Part shown: positions 50,500 to 58,707 of the stretch, in pieces | Layout of the letters: each line of letters begins with the position of its first letter | Position numbering within the stretch: the stretch's first letter is position 1 | Assembly: GCA_029785825.1 (NCBI GenBank) | Contig: JAFLYY010000001.1 | Coordinates: forward strand, 372,001 to 436,000 | From: Nitrososphaerota archaeon | Lineage (GTDB): Archaea > Thermoproteota > Nitrososphaeria > Nitrososphaerales > Gagatemarchaeaceae | Length of the DNA: 64,000 bases | Direction of reading: 5' to 3' | The notes under the pieces: generated by a model | The model's database searches: none | What the model was told of the DNA's origin: nothing | The model's input: the letters and a program-made list of their open reading frames with translations, nothing else | Translations under genes and position numbers: made by a program

Positions 50500-51258
50500 C
50501 TAGTCCGTGAACTCCTCTCCGCCCCGGGCTATCCTGGTCATCTCTCCGACCAGCGCGATCAGCCCTTCCTGCGTCGTCGAAGAAACTGGGTAAAGGTCGG
50601 CGCCGAAGGAGAGCCTCCTGATGCTCCTGAAGAGCTCGGAGTAGAGAGAGTACTGCTCCCCGTCCTTGGTCCCGGAAAGCGCGTCCTCGAAGACCTTCGT
50701 GTCCCTGCTCCACTCGGTTATCCGCTTCACCCCGTCCCTGGCGATGTCTCTCTTGGTGAGGACTGTTATCCGTGGGATCTTCAGCCTCAGCCCCACTGAC
50801 GCCGAGAGGAGGGCGAGGGAGAGGAAGTTGGCAGGGGTGCTCGCGAGGAGAGGGTCGAGCAGGAAGAGGAGGAGCTTGGAGTCCGCCTTCGTTTCGCCGA
50901 CGATGAACTCTCCGCTCTCTCTGAATGCGAAGAGCTCCGTCTGCCCGGGGGTGTCGACTATGACGTTCTCCGCCTTGAACGAGTCTATCTCCTCCTGGAT
51001 CTCGGACAGGCGGGTCGCTGTGAGGTCCGCGGCCAGGATGAGAGCGCCGTTGGGGCCCAGACCGTACTCCTCCATGACTCCCTGAAGCTGTATCCTGTCC
51101 CTCACGTCCACGTCAGGCTCGTACGGGAGCGCGACGACCCCGGGGTCGAGGTTGACGGTGATCGCGTCCTCTCCCCTGTTGACGTACCAGTTCTTCAGCG
51201 CCCCCGTCAGGAGGGACTTTCCCGACCCTGCCGTCCCGGTGATGAATGTGACGTCCAT
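50500..51258 (-). CDS. GPN-loop GTPase
   Basis: A 252-residue GTPase of the archaeal/eukaryotic GPN family. FITGTAGSGKSLLTGAL is the P-loop, YGLGPNGALILA contains the defining Gly-Pro-Asn loop inserted in the G domain, VDTPGQTEL the G3 motif and TKRDI the G4 equivalent. Eukaryotic relatives assemble RNA polymerase; archaeal dimers act as GTP-controlled assembly factors. It precedes the CinA-like gene's position in the same direction with 10 bp between, suggesting one transcript. Confidence 0.93.
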   Translation of the reverse strand: MDVTFITGTAGSGKSLLTGALKNWYVNRGEDAITVNLDPGVVALPYEPDVDVRDRIQLQGVMEEYGLGPNGALILAADLTATRLSEIQEEIDSFKAENVIVDTPGQTELFAFRESGEFIVGETKADSKLLLFLLDPLLASTPANFLSLALLSASVGLRLKIPRITVLTKRDIARDGVKRITEWSRDTKVFEDALSGTKDGEQYSLYSELFRSIRRLSFGADLYPVSSTTQEGLIALVGEMTRIARGGEEFTD

Positions 51259-51268
51259 GTGAACCCAC

Positions 51269-52084
51269 CTATGTGGTCGAGCTCCGGGCCGGCCCGACCT
51301 TCCCGCCCAGCTCGATCACCTTGGAGCGCATCTCCTCCGCTACCACGTCCCCCTCTCTGTCCGCCGCGGCCCTATCCGCGTCTATCACGGCTATGTCCAG
51401 CTCCATCTTCGAAACGCCGCCTTTCACCCCCCTTGGGTGGGACTTTATGTACGCGGCAGGGTGCTTCCTGAGCTCTCGCGCGAGGACCGGGGCGAGGGCC
51501 GACTCCGGTACCCCCTCCAGCTTCATGGTGACGTATCTCCTGTGCATCTTCCCCAGCCTTGCCCTGACCTCCGGTTCCACCGACCTTCTGTATATGCTCC
51601 TCATCTCGGCGGGGACCCCCGGGAGGCAGAACACCACGGTCTTCCCTGCGGCCAGCCTCACCCCTGGAGCTGTCCCCTCGTCGTTCTTCAGGGGCCTGGC
51701 CCCGGCCGGAAGGGTCGCCATCTTGACCCTGGCCGGAGTGAGCTCCATGTCCGCGAATCCTGCAGCCGCATAGTGCTCCCTTATCATCGCAAGCGCCTCC
51801 CAGTTCTTCTTCAGAGGCTTCCCAAGCGCGCCAGCCACTCCCAGCAGGGTCATGTCGTCGGGGGTCGGCCCGAGCCCTCCGACCACCACGATGAACTCGG
51901 GCGAACGGGCCAAGACCCCTTTCAGCGCCTCCCCGATCTCCTTCAGGTCGTCGTCGACGGTGGTGATCTCCTTCAGCATCGAGCCCATCCTCGCGAGCCT
52001 CTTCCCCACCCAGTGCGCGTTGGAGTTCATGGTCCTCCCTATGAGGAGCTCCTTCCCCACGGTGAGCATCTCGACCCTTACCAA
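51269..52084 (-). CDS. CinA-like/molybdopterin-binding domain protein
   Basis: A 271-residue protein of the MoCF-biosynthesis/CinA N-terminal family (COG1058). VEMLTVGKELLIGRTMNSNAHW, VVVGGLGPTPDDMTLLGVA, and NDEGTAPGVRLAAGKTVVFCLPGVPAEM are signatures. Bacterial CinA pairs this domain with an amidase; here only the first domain is present. Proposed activity in relatives is ADP-ribose or nicotinamide nucleotide pyrophosphatase. TTG start at 52084. Co-directional with the GPN GTPase. Confidence 0.86.
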   Translation of the reverse strand: MVRVEMLTVGKELLIGRTMNSNAHWVGKRLARMGSMLKEITTVDDDLKEIGEALKGVLARSPEFIVVVGGLGPTPDDMTLLGVAGALGKPLKKNWEALAMIREHYAAAGFADMELTPARVKMATLPAGARPLKNDEGTAPGVRLAAGKTVVFCLPGVPAEMRSIYRRSVEPEVRARLGKMHRRYVTMKLEGVPESALAPVLARELRKHPAAYIKSHPRGVKGGVSKMELDIAVIDADRAAADREGDVVAEEMRSKVIELGGKVGPARSSTT

Positions 52085-52123
52085 GGCGTCTGGGTCCGCC
52101 CGGCAGGGCTTAAAGCGAGTCCC

Positions 52124-52567
52124 ATGTCACTTCCTCCTGGATCGACGCCGCCTCGGCGGATTGTGCTGGGGGCCGGGACCGTGGTGCACAGAGGCGGGAG
52201 GTTGCTGGTGGTGAAGAGGGCGGAAGACCCGCATCGGGGGCTCTGGGCTTTTCCAGGAAGAAAGGTCGAAGCCGGGGAGACCCCCATGGAGGCGGCGCTG
52301 AGGGAAACCAGGGAGGAGGTGGGCCTGGACGTGGAGATAGAAGGCATCTTCGACGTGGTGACCTATTTCCCAAACGAGCTGGGAAAGGGAGTGCGGGACC
52401 AGGTCGTCCTAGTCGACTAACTTGCGAAGCCCGTGAGGGGGAGGGTAAGGATCAACGACGAGTCGACGGCGTTCAGGTGGGCCCTTCCATCGGAGCTCGC
52501 CCGCCTGGGCACCACCCGCCAGATGATCGCCTGCGCGATGAAGTACGCAGAGATGGAGGTCCGATGA
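52124..52567 (+). pseudogene. Nudix hydrolase with in-frame stop codon
   Basis: The first 98 codons encode the N-terminal two thirds of a Nudix hydrolase: VLGAGTVVHRGGRLLVVKRA, then the box RKVEAGETPMEAALRETREE-VG with the catalytic REx2EE. After VRDQVVLVD a TAA (52418-52420) interrupts the frame, yet the same frame continues sensibly with LAKPVRGRVRINDESTAFRW and RQMIACAMKYAEMEVR before a TGA at 52565. TAA sits where a tyrosine (VDYLAKP) is expected. It is therefore a recent nonsense mutation, an assembly error, or recoding. First glycine of the Nudix box is arginine here. A TATA-like GCTTAAAGC lies upstream. Confidence 0.75.
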
Positions 52568-52601
52568 CCTGCCGCGCCTGCAGCTTCGGCCCTTCGCCGC
52601 G

Positions 52602-52826
52602 CTACTTCTCTTTGTTCCCGCTCAGCCACCACTCAAGGTAGTCGGCCTGCTGCCTGGAGCGTTTCCGTCTCTCCTCGTCTTCGGGGTCTCCCTTTGCTTT
52701 GAATCTGGCGTCTGAAAGCTGGTCCCTGGTGAGGAACGCGCCGCACTTCTTGCACCCGTACCTCTTGGTCGGGGCGTCGTACAGCAGTATACCTGCGTGG
52801 CACTCGGGGCATGTCTGATCCAACAC
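52602..52826 (-). CDS. Small zinc-ribbon protein
   Basis: A 74-residue protein. CPECHAGILLYDAPTKRYGC and the following KKC give a four-cysteine zinc ribbon (C-x2-C, C-x2-C). The C-terminal half is highly charged and helical (GDPEDEERRKRSRQQADYLE). Resembles small archaeal RNA-associated zinc proteins, but no function is established. It is convergent with the Nudix pseudogene and divergent from prs. Confidence 0.82.
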   Translation of the reverse strand: MLDQTCPECHAGILLYDAPTKRYGCKKCGAFLTRDQLSDARFKAKGDPEDEERRKRSRQQADYLEWWLSGNKEK

Positions 52827-52933
52827 GAATCGGAGCCCATCCGCGCCGCCGTGTCCTTAACGGTTTCCCTTCCCACGGATTAAGGCTGCAATTCGTTATA
52901 TAGAGATGAGAGATGAGCCGTTCCGATTAACAA

Positions 52934-53824
52934 GTGGCCGAAAGGGTTGTCCTCGCGGGCCCCGCCTCGGAAGAACTGGGGAGGTCTGTGGCGGAGAAGC
53001 TCGGCCTCCCGCTGCTGGATGCCGAGTTCAAGGTCTTTCCCGACGGTGAAACGAAGTTCACCGTCAGCGACAAGGTCTCGGGAAAGGGGGTCGTCATCGT
53101 CCAGTCGACCCACCACCCCGTCGACCAGCACCTCTTCCAGCTCCTCCTCGCCTCCCACCAGCTGAGCGAAGAGGGGGCGAAGGTCACCGCCGTCGTCCCC
53201 TATCTGGCCTACGCCAGGCAGGACAAGCAGTTCCTCCCGGGGGAGGGGGTGACCTTGGGGGTGGTGGCGCACCTGATGCGTTCAGTCGGGGTGCGGAGGC
53301 TCGTCACCGTAGACATACATTCAGCGGAGGGGCTCGCGCTCTTCTCCTTCCCCACGTACAGCGTGTCTGCGATACCGAGCCTGGTCGCCTACGCCAGGGA
53401 GACCCTCGGCCTGAAGGACCCGGTGGTCATCTCGCCTGACTTCGGAGGGTCCAAGAGGACCGAGGCGTTCGCCTCGCTTTACGGCGCGCCGTTCCTGCAG
53501 CTGTCGAAGTCTAGGGACCGCACCAGCGGCGAGGTCACGGTGAGGGAGTCGAAGCTCGACGTGGAAGGCAAGGAAGTCGTGATAGTGGACGACATAATCA
53601 GTACCGGGGGGACCGTGAATGCGGCAGCGCAGACCGTGATGAAACAGGGGGCAAAGCGGGCGCTGGCCATCTGCGTCCACGGGCTCTTCGTAGGGAGCGC
53701 AGTCGAGATCCTCGAAAGGGCATCGGTGAAGACCATCGTAAGCACTAACACGGTCCCCGGCCGGTTCAGCCAGGTTGACGTCTCGGACGCTATCGCTTCG
53801 CACCTCAGGACATTTGAAGAATAA
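52934..53824 (+). CDS. prs: Ribose-phosphate pyrophosphokinase
   Basis: A 296-residue PRPP synthetase supplying the precursor of nucleotides, histidine and tryptophan. LPLLDAEFKVFPDGETKF, the Tyr-Ala-Arg-Gln-Asp segment YLAYARQDKQF of the ATP/ribose site and VIVDDIISTGGTV (residues about 217-229) of the PRPP loop are typical. This class is the shorter archaeal type. GTG start after a TATA-like GTTATATAG at 52895-52903. The tRNA methyltransferase gene overlaps its end. Confidence 0.95.
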   Translation: MAERVVLAGPASEELGRSVAEKLGLPLLDAEFKVFPDGETKFTVSDKVSGKGVVIVQSTHHPVDQHLFQLLLASHQLSEEGAKVTAVVPYLAYARQDKQFLPGEGVTLGVVAHLMRSVGVRRLVTVDIHSAEGLALFSFPTYSVSAIPSLVAYARETLGLKDPVVISPDFGGSKRTEAFASLYGAPFLQLSKSRDRTSGEVTVRESKLDVEGKEVVIVDDIISTGGTVNAAAQTVMKQGAKRALAICVHGLFVGSAVEILERASVKTIVSTNTVPGRFSQVDVSDAIASHLRTFEE

Positions 53825-54770
53825 GGCCCTCGTCCTCCTGTCGGGCGAGCCCGGCTCTATCCCGGCAGCCGAGGCCAGAGCCCTCTTCCGGGCCTACGAC
53901 CACTCGACGACCTTCGAACAGCCGTCCCCCAGAGTGGTCGTAGCCGAGTCGGCGGCGGACCCCTTCCTGGTGGGCCGAAGGATAGCCTTCGCGCGGCGGG
54001 TCGGCGTCGTCGTCCGCGGCCCTCGGGACGCCGGGCCTCTCCTGAAGGGGAGGAAGGTCAGGTTCAGATGCTTCGACCTCCGGCCGGGGCGCGCACCACC
54101 GGACCCGGAGCCGTATCTGAGGGGGGTCGACGCCGAGGTCGACCTGCGCGCCCCCGAGTTGGAGATGACCCTCGTCAGGGGAGACGAAGAGTACCTGGCG
54201 GTCACCTCGCCTGGGACGATGCTGCAGGGGTGGTCTGTCAGGCGCCCAAGGAGGCGGCCCTTCTTCCACCCATCGGCAATCTTCCCGAAGCTGTCCCGGG
54301 CACTGGTGAACCTCACCGGGTGCGCGGCCGGAGACGTGCTACTCGACCCCTTCGCCGGGACGGGGAGCCTCCTCCTGGAGGCGACTCTCGTGGGGGCCCG
54401 TGCGGTGGCGATAGACCAGGTCAAGGGGATGGCCCTAGGAGAGGTCGAGAACATGAAACACTTTGGTCAGGAGTGGCTTGGCGTCCTGCGGGCCGACGCT
54501 GGAAGCATCCCGCTGAGGAGGGTGGACGCCGTGGCGACCGACATGCCCTACGGAAGGGTCTCGAGCACCAGGGGGAAAGAGCCCGAAGAGATACTCAGCG
54601 GCCTCTTCGCCGCGCTCGGAGAGATAATGCCCCCCGGCGGCGCGCTGGTGCTCATGCACCGGAAGGAGGTGTCAGTGTCAGGGGAGCACCTCTTTTCGGT
54701 CGTCGAAGAGCACGACCTTCACGTTCATAAGCTCCTGACGAGGACAATATCGGTCCTCAGGAGGAGATAG
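53814..54770 (+). CDS. tRNA (guanine-10-N2) methyltransferase (Trm-G10)
   Basis: A 318-residue THUMP plus class I methyltransferase that methylates G10 in the tRNA D-arm. The N-terminal THUMP-like part precedes the SAM-binding LLDPFAGTGSLLLEA (about residues 177-191) and the catalytic TDMPYGRVSS (about 241-250), where other members usually have DPPYG or DLPYG. The TTG start at 53814 overlaps the prs stop by 11 bp, so the two genes are coupled. RNase Z follows at once, forming a small tRNA-processing run. Confidence 0.88.
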   Translation: MKNKALVLLSGEPGSIPAAEARALFRAYDHSTTFEQPSPRVVVAESAADPFLVGRRIAFARRVGVVVRGPRDAGPLLKGRKVRFRCFDLRPGRAPPDPEPYLRGVDAEVDLRAPELEMTLVRGDEEYLAVTSPGTMLQGWSVRRPRRRPFFHPSAIFPKLSRALVNLTGCAAGDVLLDPFAGTGSLLLEATLVGARAVAIDQVKGMALGEVENMKHFGQEWLGVLRADAGSIPLRRVDAVATDMPYGRVSSTRGKEPEEILSGLFAALGEIMPPGGALVLMHRKEVSVSGEHLFSVVEEHDLHVHKLLTRTISVLRRR

Positions 54771-54775
54771 TTTCG

Positions 54776-55693
54776 GTAAAGCTCGCGGTCACTTTTCTCG
54801 GGACGAGCTCTGCCGCCCCTACGAAGGAGCGGGGGCTTCCGTCCATAGCCGTAAGGCGGGAAGGGGACGTCGTTTTGATGGACTGCGGCGAGGGGGTGCA
54901 GCGCCAGGTCCTGGCGCATTCCATCGGCCTCGGGAAGGACATGGTGGTCTTGGTCACCCACCTCCACGGCGACCACGTGACGGGGCTCCTGGGGCTCCTC
55001 CAGACCATGAGCCTCGCCCAGAGGCGGAAGCCCCTTGACCTGGTCGGCCCGCCGCCGCTCCTGCGCTGGCTCCAGGTGACTTCCGACCTCCTCCACGTGA
55101 GTCTGACCTTCCCCATCAGGTTCACCCCTGTAAAGCCCGGGATCGTCTTCCGTGCCCCTGGCTTCCGGATAAGGGCCGCCAGGGCGGTCCACTCGGTGGA
55201 GGCCTACAGCTATCTGATCGAGGAGAGCGGCCGTCCCGGGGTGTTCCATCCCGAGAAGGCGAAGGCCCTCGGGGTCCCCGAAGGGAAGCTCTGGTCTGCC
55301 TTACAGAAGGGGAGGACGGTGTCGGTTCACGGGAAGAAGGTCAGGCCGTCCGCTGTCACGGGACCCCCTCGGCCGGGAAGGCGCATAGGCTACTCCGGCG
55401 ACACCCGCCCTTCGCCACAGCTCGCCCGTTTCTTCTCCGGCTGCGACCTTCTGATCTTCGACTCCACCTTCAAGGGAAGCGACGGGGACAAGGCGGTGGC
55501 CAGGAAGCACAGCACGTGCATCGAAGCCGCCGAGATGGCGAAGAAAGCGAAGGCCCGGAGGCTTGTCCTCACCCACTTCAGCGCCAGATATACGAGCACG
55601 GCCCCCCTGGTGAAGGAGGCCCGGAGGGTGTTCCCCGCCGTCATGGCGGCCTCAGACGGCCTCACGGTAGAAGTGGACTACCCTCCCTCCTGA
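54776..55693 (+). CDS. rnz: Ribonuclease Z
   Basis: A metallo-beta-lactamase endonuclease that trims the 3' ends of pre-tRNAs. THLHGDH is the core zinc motif (about residues 61-67), GYSGDTRPS and LTHFSARYTS provide further ligands. The conserved N terminus KLAVTFLGTSSAAPTKERG lies upstream of the first usable TTG/ATG at 54875-54880; in frame from the stop at 54728 to there, no ATG, GTG or TTG occurs, so translation of the essential FLGTSSAAPT strand must begin at a rare codon such as GTA 54776 or ATA 54767. The boundary is therefore uncertain. It follows Trm-G10 by 5 bp. Confidence 0.9.
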   Translation, partial: VKLAVTFLGTSSAAPTKERGLPSIAVRREGDVVLMDCGEGVQRQVLAHSIGLGKDMVVLVTHLHGDHVTGLLGLLQTMSLAQRRKPLDLVGPPPLLRWLQVTSDLLHVSLTFPIRFTPVKPGIVFRAPGFRIRAARAVHSVEAYSYLIEESGRPGVFHPEKAKALGVPEGKLWSALQKGRTVSVHGKKVRPSAVTGPPRPGRRIGYSGDTRPSPQLARFFSGCDLLIFDSTFKGSDGDKAVARKHSTCIEAAEMAKKAKARRLVLTHFSARYTSTAPLVKEARRVFPAVMAASDGLTVEVDYPPS

Positions 55694-55814
55694 CTCCGTC
55701 GCGGCGCCCCGTCTCTCTTCTCCCCATGAACATCGGCCAAAGGACGCTGTCACCCGGTCCGCCAGGCGCGCCGGCCGAAGAGGCTGTCAGGCACCGGGGT
55801 CGGCGCTGGCCGCC

Positions 55815-56231
55815 CTATCTGGAGGCAGGCTCTCCTTCGTAAACGGTCAGCCAATCGACGACCTCCTCCAGCTTGGGGGATGATATGGTGAGGTGGATAG
55901 GCCCCAGGGGCGACTCGCCGGGGCTCCCGCAGACGGCCATCACTCCTGCGGCCGCGGCTTGCCTGTTCAACATCATCGACGTCGTCTTGCCGGTCCCGTT
56001 CAGCAGGAGCTGTCTCCTGGCGACGGAGCGGACGTGCCTGTCTCTGAGCTGGTTCCTGAGGAGGACCAGCGCTTCCTGGTCGTCGCGGACCAGCCTGACG
56101 CCGCCCGCTCTGACAGAGACCGACCCGGGGTCAGCCCCCGCGACGTTCGCCACCGCTCCGGCCACCTTCACAGGGTCTTCGGAGGGGGAGACCGTGGCCT
56201 CCAAGGTCACGTGCACGGGGAGGTCAGGCAC
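55815..56231 (-). CDS. UPF0201 RNA-binding-like protein
   Basis: A 138-residue member of the UPF0201 (COG1325-like) archaeal family: VTLEATVSPSEDPVKVAGAVAN at the start and SPLGPIHLTISSPKLEEVVDWL near the end are characteristic. Relatives have an RNA-binding-like fold with suspected role in RNA metabolism; experimental function is not established. The start overlaps the end of the adjacent UPF0200 kinase gene by 8 bp, the usual archaeal pairing. Confidence 0.85.
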   Translation of the reverse strand: MPDLPVHVTLEATVSPSEDPVKVAGAVANVAGADPGSVSVRAGGVRLVRDDQEALVLLRNQLRDRHVRSVARRQLLLNGTGKTTSMMLNRQAAAAGVMAVCGSPGESPLGPIHLTISSPKLEEVVDWLTVYEGEPASR

Positions 56232-56781
56232 GGGATCCTTTCACCCATCGCTCGACCAGCTTCGCGACGTCCGCCGCGAGCTCTTCGGGGGTGTCCCTCT
56301 GGTTCGACACGGTCTCGTCCGCCAGCGCTATGGCCTCGCCGATCCCCACGTCCAGCTCCCTGCGGTCCCTGGCTGCGAACATTTCATAGCTCAAAGGGTC
56401 GTCCTTCCTCCCCCTCTCCTTCAGCAGCTCGAAACGCCTGGACGGGGATGCGGTGACCGCCACGAGCAGGACCGCGGCCTTCTTCCGGAACGCTTCCACC
56501 TCGGTCATCGACCTGATGCCGTCCACGACTACTTTCTCCGACCCAGAATCCTCCATCTGCTTGAGACAGAGGTCGGCCACGGCGGATGGCCCGCCCTCCT
56601 TGCGCAGTAGCTTCATGACCTCTCCCGTATTCCTGGCGTCGGGGTCCAGCCCCCTCCGCTTCGTCTCGGCCCTGATGACGTCTCCCATGACGACCCGGCT
56701 CCATCCTCCCTCGACCAGGACCTTGGTTGCGGTCGACTTGCCGGCTCCCGGCATCCCCGTGACTGCGACTATCCGGAGCAA
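56224..56781 (-). CDS. UPF0200 nucleotide kinase-like protein
   Basis: A 185-residue P-loop protein of the UPF0200 (dephospho-CoA kinase-like) family. TGMPGAGKST is the Walker A, followed by VVMGDVIRAE, VVDGIRSMTEVEAFRK and VAVTASPSRRFELLKERGRKDD, family signatures. The phosphate acceptor is unknown. The TTG start at 56781 is 27 bp from a palindromic TATA element at 56805-56812; an upstream extension would cross the divergent thpR gene. It is coupled to UPF0201. Confidence 0.86.
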   Translation of the reverse strand: MLRIVAVTGMPGAGKSTATKVLVEGGWSRVVMGDVIRAETKRRGLDPDARNTGEVMKLLRKEGGPSAVADLCLKQMEDSGSEKVVVDGIRSMTEVEAFRKKAAVLLVAVTASPSRRFELLKERGRKDDPLSYEMFAARDRRELDVGIGEAIALADETVSNQRDTPEELAADVAKLVERWVKGSRA

Positions 56782-56804
56782 CTCTCTGGGCCGGACCAAA
56801 AGCG

Positions 56805-56812
56805 AATTTAAA
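56805..56812. promoter_or_regulatory. Single symmetric TATA element serving two divergent genes
   Basis: AATTTAAA is nearly palindromic. Its centre is 28 bp from the thpR ATG (56837) and 27 bp from the UPF0200 TTG (56781). Only 55 bp separate the start codons and no second AT-rich box is present. Confidence 0.65.
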
Positions 56813-56836
56813 GGAACCACGCGGGAGCGAAGGAAG

Positions 56837-57388
56837 ATGCGGGCTTTCGTCGCCTTGGAGCTCCCCGGCGCGGTGGTCGAGTCCCTTGTCCGGTTCCAGG
56901 ATGAACTGGCCCGCACAGGGTCAGACCTGAGGCTAGTCGAGAAGGAGAACCTGCACTTCACGGTGAAGTTCCTCGGCGAGATCTCCGACTCCCAAGCCGC
57001 CCAGGCGGCCGCGGCGCTCGGGTCGCTGAGGCTGAAGGCGGTCGACGTCACGGTATCGGGGGCCGGCGCCTTCCCGGACGCCAGGAGGCCCCGCGTGGTG
57101 TGGGCCGGGGTCGCAGAGGAAGACAAGCGGGCTGTCGAGCCGCTGGCCCGGGCGGTGAGGGAGTCGCTCGAGGGGATCGGAGAGAGGGACGATAGGCCGT
57201 TCCAGGCCCATGTCACCCTGGCCCGGGTCCGGTCGCCAAGGAACTCGCACGAGCTCGAAGCCCTCCTCAGGGAGAACTCGATGCGGAGCTTCGGGCAGGC
57301 AAGGCTCGGGGAGCTCAAGCTGAAGTCCAGCCGGCTGACCCCCAGGGGGGCGGTCTACAGCGACATCGGGGTGTTCCCCCTAGGTTGA
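56837..57388 (+). CDS. thpR: RNA 2',3'-cyclic phosphodiesterase (ThpR/LigT)
   Basis: A 183-residue 2H phosphoesterase. The two catalytic H-x-T motifs are HFTVKF and HVTLAR, in a duplicated fold, and RAFVALELP is the usual start. The enzyme opens 2',3'-cyclic phosphates on RNA and can ligate tRNA halves 2'-5' in vitro, fitting a neighbourhood rich in tRNA processing. The ATG at 56837 follows a TATA element by 28 bp. The CCA enzyme gene overlaps its end as TTGA. Confidence 0.92.
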   Translation: MRAFVALELPGAVVESLVRFQDELARTGSDLRLVEKENLHFTVKFLGEISDSQAAQAAAALGSLRLKAVDVTVSGAGAFPDARRPRVVWAGVAEEDKRAVEPLARAVRESLEGIGERDDRPFQAHVTLARVRSPRNSHELEALLRENSMRSFGQARLGELKLKSSRLTPRGAVYSDIGVFPLG

Positions 57389-58707
57389 CCGCCGTCGGGA
57401 CCGTGATCGGTAGGGCGAGGCGCTTAGCCGTCCCCTCGGACGAGGAGACGGGCCGCGTGAAGGGCGTGGCCGACGCCGTCCTCTCCAAGACCAGGGACGC
57501 CGCGGCCAGGTTCCCCCAGACTAGAGGAGTCCTCCTGGGCGGGTCGTTCGCCAAGGGGACCTGGGTGACTGGGCACGTGGATCTCGACGTGTTCGTCCGC
57601 TTCGACCCCTCCACCCCGGAGGGGGAGTTCGAGCGCATCGGGCTGGAGATAGGCGCCGCAGCCACGGCAGGCCACCCGCGGGGGAAGAAGTTCGCTCAGC
57701 ACCCTTACACGGAAGCGACGGTCGATGGGGTGAGGGTCAACATCGTCCCCTGCTTCGCCGTCTCCAGGGGGGAGTGGAAGAGTGCGGCAGACAGGTCGCC
57801 CTTCCACGTGGAGCTGATAGAGGGGCTCCCCGACGGCCAGAAGGCCGAAGTCAGGCTCCTGAAGATGTTCATGAACGCGGTGGGGGTATACGGGGCCGAA
57901 ATCCAGAGGCAGGGGTTCAGCGGATACGTGGCCGAGGTGCTCGTCCTCAAGCATGGCACCCTCGCGAACGTCCTCGAGTGGTTCGGCAAGCGCGAGGTAG
58001 GGCAGGGCGGGAGGCCTTTCAGCCTCCGCGACCCTGTTGACGAGGGGAGAGACCTCGGCATAGCCGTTTCCGGGGAGAGCTTAGGGAGGATGGTGCTCGC
58101 TTCCAGAGAGTTTCTAAGGCGTCCCGGGATGGGGTTCTTCCGAGCGATGCCAGGGAGAGCCCGCGCAGATCTGCGCAAGGACGTGATTGCCGTCGTCTTC
58201 GCTCACGCGAAGCTCTCAGAGGACACCCTCTGGGGGGAGCTCAGGAAGACCTCGAAGCACATCGTCAGGCACCTGGAGGTCTCAGGGTTCAAGATAGCGA
58301 GGTCGATGGCGGCGTCTGACAACGAGCGCGCGAGCGCCATCTTACTGGTCCCGGAGTTCACCCAGCTCCCGAAGGTCGAGCAGAGGGTGGGCCCGACAGT
58401 GGACAGGGAGCGGGACGTGGGGTCCTTCCTCAAAGCGAACTCCAGGCGCTCGAGGCTGGTCTGGGTGGACGACGACGCGAGGGTACGTATGCTGGTGCCG
58501 AGAGACCACACCCAGCTGACCGAGCTGCTGGCCGACGCCGTCGGGGGGAGCTCGGGTCCGGTCGGGGCGTCGCGCGAGCTGGAGGCGGGGATGAAGAAGA
58601 GCGCGAAGGTCCTCCAGGGAAAGGCGCTGCTCCAGGCGTCAAGGTCGAAGGAGTGGCTGAGGGACGGTATCAGGGAGATCACCACCGATGCAGTCGGAAC
58701 GCGCTGA
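57385..58707 (+). CDS. cca: CCA-adding enzyme, archaeal class I
   Basis: A 440-residue tRNA nucleotidyltransferase adding CCA to tRNA 3' ends. LLGGSFAKGTWVTGHVDLDVFVRF contains the nucleotidyltransferase signature GS-x-(A)KGT and the metal aspartates DLD. HPYTEATVDGVRVNIVPCF completes the third carboxylate region. Length and later domains match archaeal CCA enzymes. The window's tRNA genes lack encoded CCA, so the enzyme is needed. TTG start overlapping thpR by 4 bp; a kinase gene overlaps its end by 20 bp. Confidence 0.95.
   Translation: MTAVGTVIGRARRLAVPSDEETGRVKGVADAVLSKTRDAAARFPQTRGVLLGGSFAKGTWVTGHVDLDVFVRFDPSTPEGEFERIGLEIGAAATAGHPRGKKFAQHPYTEATVDGVRVNIVPCFAVSRGEWKSAADRSPFHVELIEGLPDGQKAEVRLLKMFMNAVGVYGAEIQRQGFSGYVAEVLVLKHGTLANVLEWFGKREVGQGGRPFSLRDPVDEGRDLGIAVSGESLGRMVLASREFLRRPGMGFFRAMPGRARADLRKDVIAVVFAHAKLSEDTLWGELRKTSKHIVRHLEVSGFKIARSMAASDNERASAILLVPEFTQLPKVEQRVGPTVDRERDVGSFLKANSRRSRLVWVDDDARVRMLVPRDHTQLTELLADAVGGSSGPVGASRELEAGMKKSAKVLQGKALLQASRSKEWLRDGIREITTDAVGTR

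Noticed and set aside
52418-52420. Programmed stop-codon recoding in the Nudix gene
   Set aside because: The codon is TAA, not UAG or UGA used for pyrrolysine or selenocysteine, and no recoding structure was seen; a nonsense mutation or sequence error is simpler.
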